A stretch of 64,000 nt of DNA from assembly GCA_050485645.1 (NCBI GenBank), contig JBJHBT010000008.1, positions 82,261-146,260 of the forward strand. Direction: 5' to 3'. This stretch comes from JBJHBP01 sp050485645 (GTDB lineage: Bacteria > Pseudomonadota > Gammaproteobacteria > Steroidobacterales > Rariloculaceae). Position numbers and translations under genes: made by a program. The notes beneath the pieces were generated by a model. That model saw only the letters and a program-made list of their open reading frames with translations. It made no database searches and was not told the origin of the DNA. Shown here piece by piece: positions 61,456-64,000 of this stretch (within the stretch, counting starts at the first letter, position 1; each line of letters opens with the position of its first letter).

Positions 61456-62835
61456 TCAGCTATCCCGCTCCGACTGCGTACTCCTGACGGTGACCTTCAA
61501 TTGACCACGCGCTAGGCGCACATCCAGATCGGTTCCGGCCGGGGCCGCATCACTGTTGCGTATCACATTGCCGTCGCCGGCCGAGACGATGGCGTAGCCG
61601 CGGTCCAGCGTCGCCAGCGGACTCAAGGTTGCCAGCGCGCGTGAGGCCAGCCCGAGGCGCTGTCGCCTGCCATCCAGGCTGATCAGCATGGACTGGCGCA
61701 GGCGCTGCCGTGCGGCTGTGCAGCGATCGCCCAGCAGCATCAGGCGCAGGCGTGGATTGGCGGCATTGACCTCGGCCTGCAGTTCCTGAAGGCGCAGTGC
61801 CAGTGTGGCCAGCCGTCGTTCCATGGCGCGCGTCAGGCGGGCGACCAGTTCATCGGCACGCTGTTCGGATTCGCGCAGCTTGACGCCGGGATGCGCACGC
61901 TGCAGCCGGTGCTCCAGATGCCGCAGCGCGCCGGATTGTGTGGTCAGCAAGCGCGTCATCGAACGCGACAGCGAAGCCTGCGCGCGCGTCAGCCGCGTCA
62001 TCCATTCCGACTGGTCTGGCGCTGCCAGTTCCGCGGCCTGTGAGGGTGTGGGCGCACGCAGATCGGCGACGAAGTCGGCGATCGTAAAGTCGGTTTCGTG
62101 GCCGACGCCGACGATGATCGGGATCTTCACGGCGGCGATACAGCGCGCCAGCTGCTCGTCGTTGAACGCGGCCAGGTCTTCCAGCGAACCGCCGCCGCGG
62201 GTCAGGATCAGCAGGTCGCATTCGGCGCGGCGGTCGGCCAGTTCCAGCGTGCGCGCAATCTCGGCCGCGGCGGTGTCACCCTGCACGGGGGTCGGATAGA
62301 TCAGTACGTGGACCGAGGGGCAGCGGCGCCGCAACGCGGTGAGTACGTCGCGCAGCGCAGCGCCGGTGGCCGAAGTGATCACGCCGATCCGGGACGGCAG
62401 CGCCGGCAGCGGCTGTTTGCGCTCGTTGTCGAACAGTCCCTCGGCGGTGAGCTTGCGCCGGAGTTCCTCGAAGCGACGCCTCAGCAGACCCTCGCCGGCT
62501 TCCTCCACATAGTCCACCACCAGCTGATAGTCGCCGCGTGGCTCATACAGCGTGACGCGCGCGCGCACCAGGATCTGGCGGCCATTGGCCGGTTGCGCCG
62601 CTGCACGGCGGTTCTGACCGCGGAACATGGCGCAACGGATCTGTGCGTGCGCATCTTTCAGTGAGAAATACCAGTGCCCGGAGGCGGGACGGGAGAAGTT
62701 CGACACCTCGCCTTCCACCCACACCGTTCCGAACCCCTGCTCCAGCGCGGTGCGGGCCTCGCGGTTCAGCGCGGAGACCGTGAGTACTTCGCGGTGCGGT
62801 TGCAGGGCGAGTTCCAGTAATTCCGTAGATTGCAT
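61456..62835 (-). CDS. xseA: Exodeoxyribonuclease VII large subunit
   Basis: This 459-residue nuclease subunit degrades single-stranded DNA with XseB. The N-terminal OB fold (LTVSALNREARTALEQGFGT, VWVEGEVSNFSRPASGHWYF), the catalytic core (RIGVITSATGAALRDVLTAL, LLILTRGGGSLEDLAAFND, IIVGVGHETDFTIADFVADL, RAPTPSQAAELAAPD) and the long coiled-coil C-terminus are all present. Length is normal. xseB is not in the window. Confidence 0.97.
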   Translation of the reverse strand: MQSTELLELALQPHREVLTVSALNREARTALEQGFGTVWVEGEVSNFSRPASGHWYFSLKDAHAQIRCAMFRGQNRRAAAQPANGRQILVRARVTLYEPRGDYQLVVDYVEEAGEGLLRRRFEELRRKLTAEGLFDNERKQPLPALPSRIGVITSATGAALRDVLTALRRRCPSVHVLIYPTPVQGDTAAAEIARTLELADRRAECDLLILTRGGGSLEDLAAFNDEQLARCIAAVKIPIIVGVGHETDFTIADFVADLRAPTPSQAAELAAPDQSEWMTRLTRAQASLSRSMTRLLTTQSGALRHLEHRLQRAHPGVKLRESEQRADELVARLTRAMERRLATLALRLQELQAEVNAANPRLRLMLLGDRCTAARQRLRQSMLISLDGRRQRLGLASRALATLSPLATLDRGYAIVSAGDGNVIRNSDAAPAGTDLDVRLARGQLKVTVRSTQSERDS

Positions 62836-62925
62836 GGCGGCAGTATAGCGGGCGAAGAGGCAGTCTTGTGCAATGCGCCCTCAACATGCGATGTGTCAGA
62901 TTGATGCGTAAAAGTGATCGTCTTA

Positions 62926-62954
62926 TTGACAATGAATTGTGCATATGGTGGTAT
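62926..62954 (+). promoter_or_regulatory. Possible promoter of the secreted HExxH protein gene
   Basis: A perfect TTGACA (62926-62931) lies in an A/T-rich intergenic stretch between xseA and the last gene. The position 17 bases downstream reads TGGTAT (62949-62954), a mediocre -10. GAGGGGG (63051-63057) is a strong ribosome site for the ATG at 63064. Confidence 0.45.
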
Positions 62955-63063
62955 TTCAAGAAATACAGAAAATATATGGAAGGCCAGCTGTTGCCTGGGT
63001 CGTTGCACCCACTGCATTTGTCAGATTGGGGCTGATTTTGTTGGACTTGCGAGGGGGCTACCA

Positions 63064-64000
63064 ATGAATTTGGACGACCAGCAGTACTCGCCCGGGGAGG
63101 GCAGGGCGCGTAGTGTCCGAGCCTGTGGACGAGTCTCCTGTCTGTTGCTACCGCTTCTCTTCTTCCTGGCGTCACCAGGCACGTTCGCGCAGTACCATAC
63201 AGATACGATTCTCGACTTCGACGGCACCTGGTTGAGCCGGTTTTCCGTGACAGACGGCGACGTCTACGACATGCAATGCTACTGGGACACCATATGGCAG
63301 TTCGGTGAAGAGTGGCCTGTCGAGGTTTGCACCGGAAAGGAGACGATTGAGGTTCGCGTCAATGCCTGGCTGTACGCGCCTGGTGGTGTGCCGGCTGGCT
63401 TTGTGTCCAACGTGGGCACAACCTATGCCGACGTCAGCTATCTGTTTAACCCTGGTTCGAATTACGGGACATGGACTGCGGTTGCGGAACATCTTGCCCG
63501 TGAGCAGTGGTTTCAGAGCATCTGTTTTGCACCGCAGGTCGACCCGCCTTTCGGTGTGCCTCGGTGTCAGCAGTTCAGCATGACGTTTGACGAAGACCTC
63601 GGAACGACTCAGGACAATGTCCAAGTGGACGCGCCGCCGCCGTGCGTTGATCCGGGCTATACACCGCCGCCACTTCAGCCCGTCCCGACGCCGACAGAGG
63701 TCTCGTACCTGGATTTCTATGAAGTAGGAATGTCCTATGTAGTGGGTTTGGCGACGGCGCAGCCCAATTCAGAGGGATTGGAATGCGTCCAAAGGTGCGT
63801 GGACGGACAGAATGTTTGGAGAATGGAGGGGGATCTGGTTCTAGATCCATATGATATCTATGTCGCAGAAGATTTGTGGCCGGAGAGCAGTCCCCCCGGA
63901 CTTCCCGGAGGCCCCTTTGTTTGCCCGGCTAATCCCTCGCGCCCTTCCGAGTTCATGGCCAATACAACCGCACATGAGCTCATTCATGCGAACGTGTATC
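63064..64000 (+). CDS. Secreted protein with HExxH zinc-metalloprotease motif, truncated at right edge
   Basis: An uninterrupted frame of 312 codons runs to the window end. It has a charged N-terminus and a signal peptide (LLPLLFFLASPGTFAQ, ending near residue 43). The mature part is rich in aromatic residues and cysteines (YDMQCYWD, EVCTGKET, SICFAP, ECVQRCVDG), with a Pro-rich linker (PPPCVDPGYTPPPLQPVPTP) before the final visible segment NTTAHELIHANVY. HELIH is a zincin HExxH motif in the expected small-residue/hydrophobic context. No known family is recognised, and the third zinc ligand would lie beyond the window. G/C content is lower than its neighbours. Confidence 0.75.
   Translation, partial: MNLDDQQYSPGEGRARSVRACGRVSCLLLPLLFFLASPGTFAQYHTDTILDFDGTWLSRFSVTDGDVYDMQCYWDTIWQFGEEWPVEVCTGKETIEVRVNAWLYAPGGVPAGFVSNVGTTYADVSYLFNPGSNYGTWTAVAEHLAREQWFQSICFAPQVDPPFGVPRCQQFSMTFDEDLGTTQDNVQVDAPPPCVDPGYTPPPLQPVPTPTEVSYLDFYEVGMSYVVGLATAQPNSEGLECVQRCVDGQNVWRMEGDLVLDPYDIYVAEDLWPESSPPGLPGGPFVCPANPSRPSEFMANTTAHELIHANVY

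Overview
The window is a GC-rich (roughly 64-65% by eye), gene-dense chromosomal segment from a free-living gammaproteobacterium. It carries no phage, insertion sequence, CRISPR array or plasmid function. The gene orders queA-tgt-yajC-secD-secF and suhB/trmJ-isc-ndk-rlmN-pilW-rodZ-hisS-yfgM-bamB-der are gammaproteobacterial. The 180-kDa NAD-glutamate dehydrogenase, the serine-O-succinyltransferase-like MetX protein and the TonB-dependent receptor with an EEIVVTARRR-type TonB box point towards the Xanthomonadales/Nevskiales/Steroidobacterales/Woeseiales area; this placement is an inference.

Layout. 1-1.1 kb: 3' part of lepA. 1.1-16 kb: accessory metabolism, with a membrane-TPR protein, a Gfo/Idh/MocA oxidoreductase divergent from a MetE-like methyltransferase, a TonB-dependent receptor divergent from an MmyB-type regulator, a SnoaL-like protein coupled to a TauD/TfdA dioxygenase, a secreted DUF2272 protein, a FAD oxidoreductase, a secreted PafA-like phosphatase, a VKOR-thioredoxin fusion and a DUF4159 protein. 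16-25 kb (minus strand): methyltransferase, gamma-carbonic anhydrase, gpmA, NAD-GDH, zapE and an acyltransferase. 25-30 kb: xerD, dsbC, tRNA-Leu(CAA), and an ECF sigma/anti-sigma/PDZ operon. 30-35.5 kb: tRNA queuosine and Sec-translocation genes. 35.5-47 kb: suhB facing trmJ, then a long, tightly overlapping operon with a stripped-down isc set, ndk, rlmN, pilW, rodZ, hisS, yfgM, bamB and der.

47-50.2 kb: an ABC exporter bracketed by two copies of a short intergenic element, one inside a perfect 38-bp inverted repeat, followed by a MetX-family acyltransferase. 50.2-55 kb: a three-gene island with its own sigma-70-like promoter, encoding a small secreted protein and two large paralogous membrane-anchored alpha-helical repeat proteins that I cannot assign to a known system. 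55-60.5 kb (minus strand): universal stress protein, then five mutually overlapping genes forming a complete-looking but uncharacterised membrane-lipid pathway: alpha/beta hydrolase, CDP-alcohol phosphatidyltransferase, hydrolase-methyltransferase fusion, acyltransferase and CdsA-like cytidylyltransferase. It resembles E. coli ynbABC. 60.6-62.8 kb: XRE-type regulator and xseA. 63-64 kb: the 5' part of a secreted protein with an HExxH metalloprotease motif, running off the right edge.

The most promising undescribed biology is the helical-repeat island (50.5-55.0 kb), the lipid cluster (55.7-60.5 kb), the isc operon with a scaffold lacking two of its three canonical cysteines, and the repeated element around the ABC exporter.
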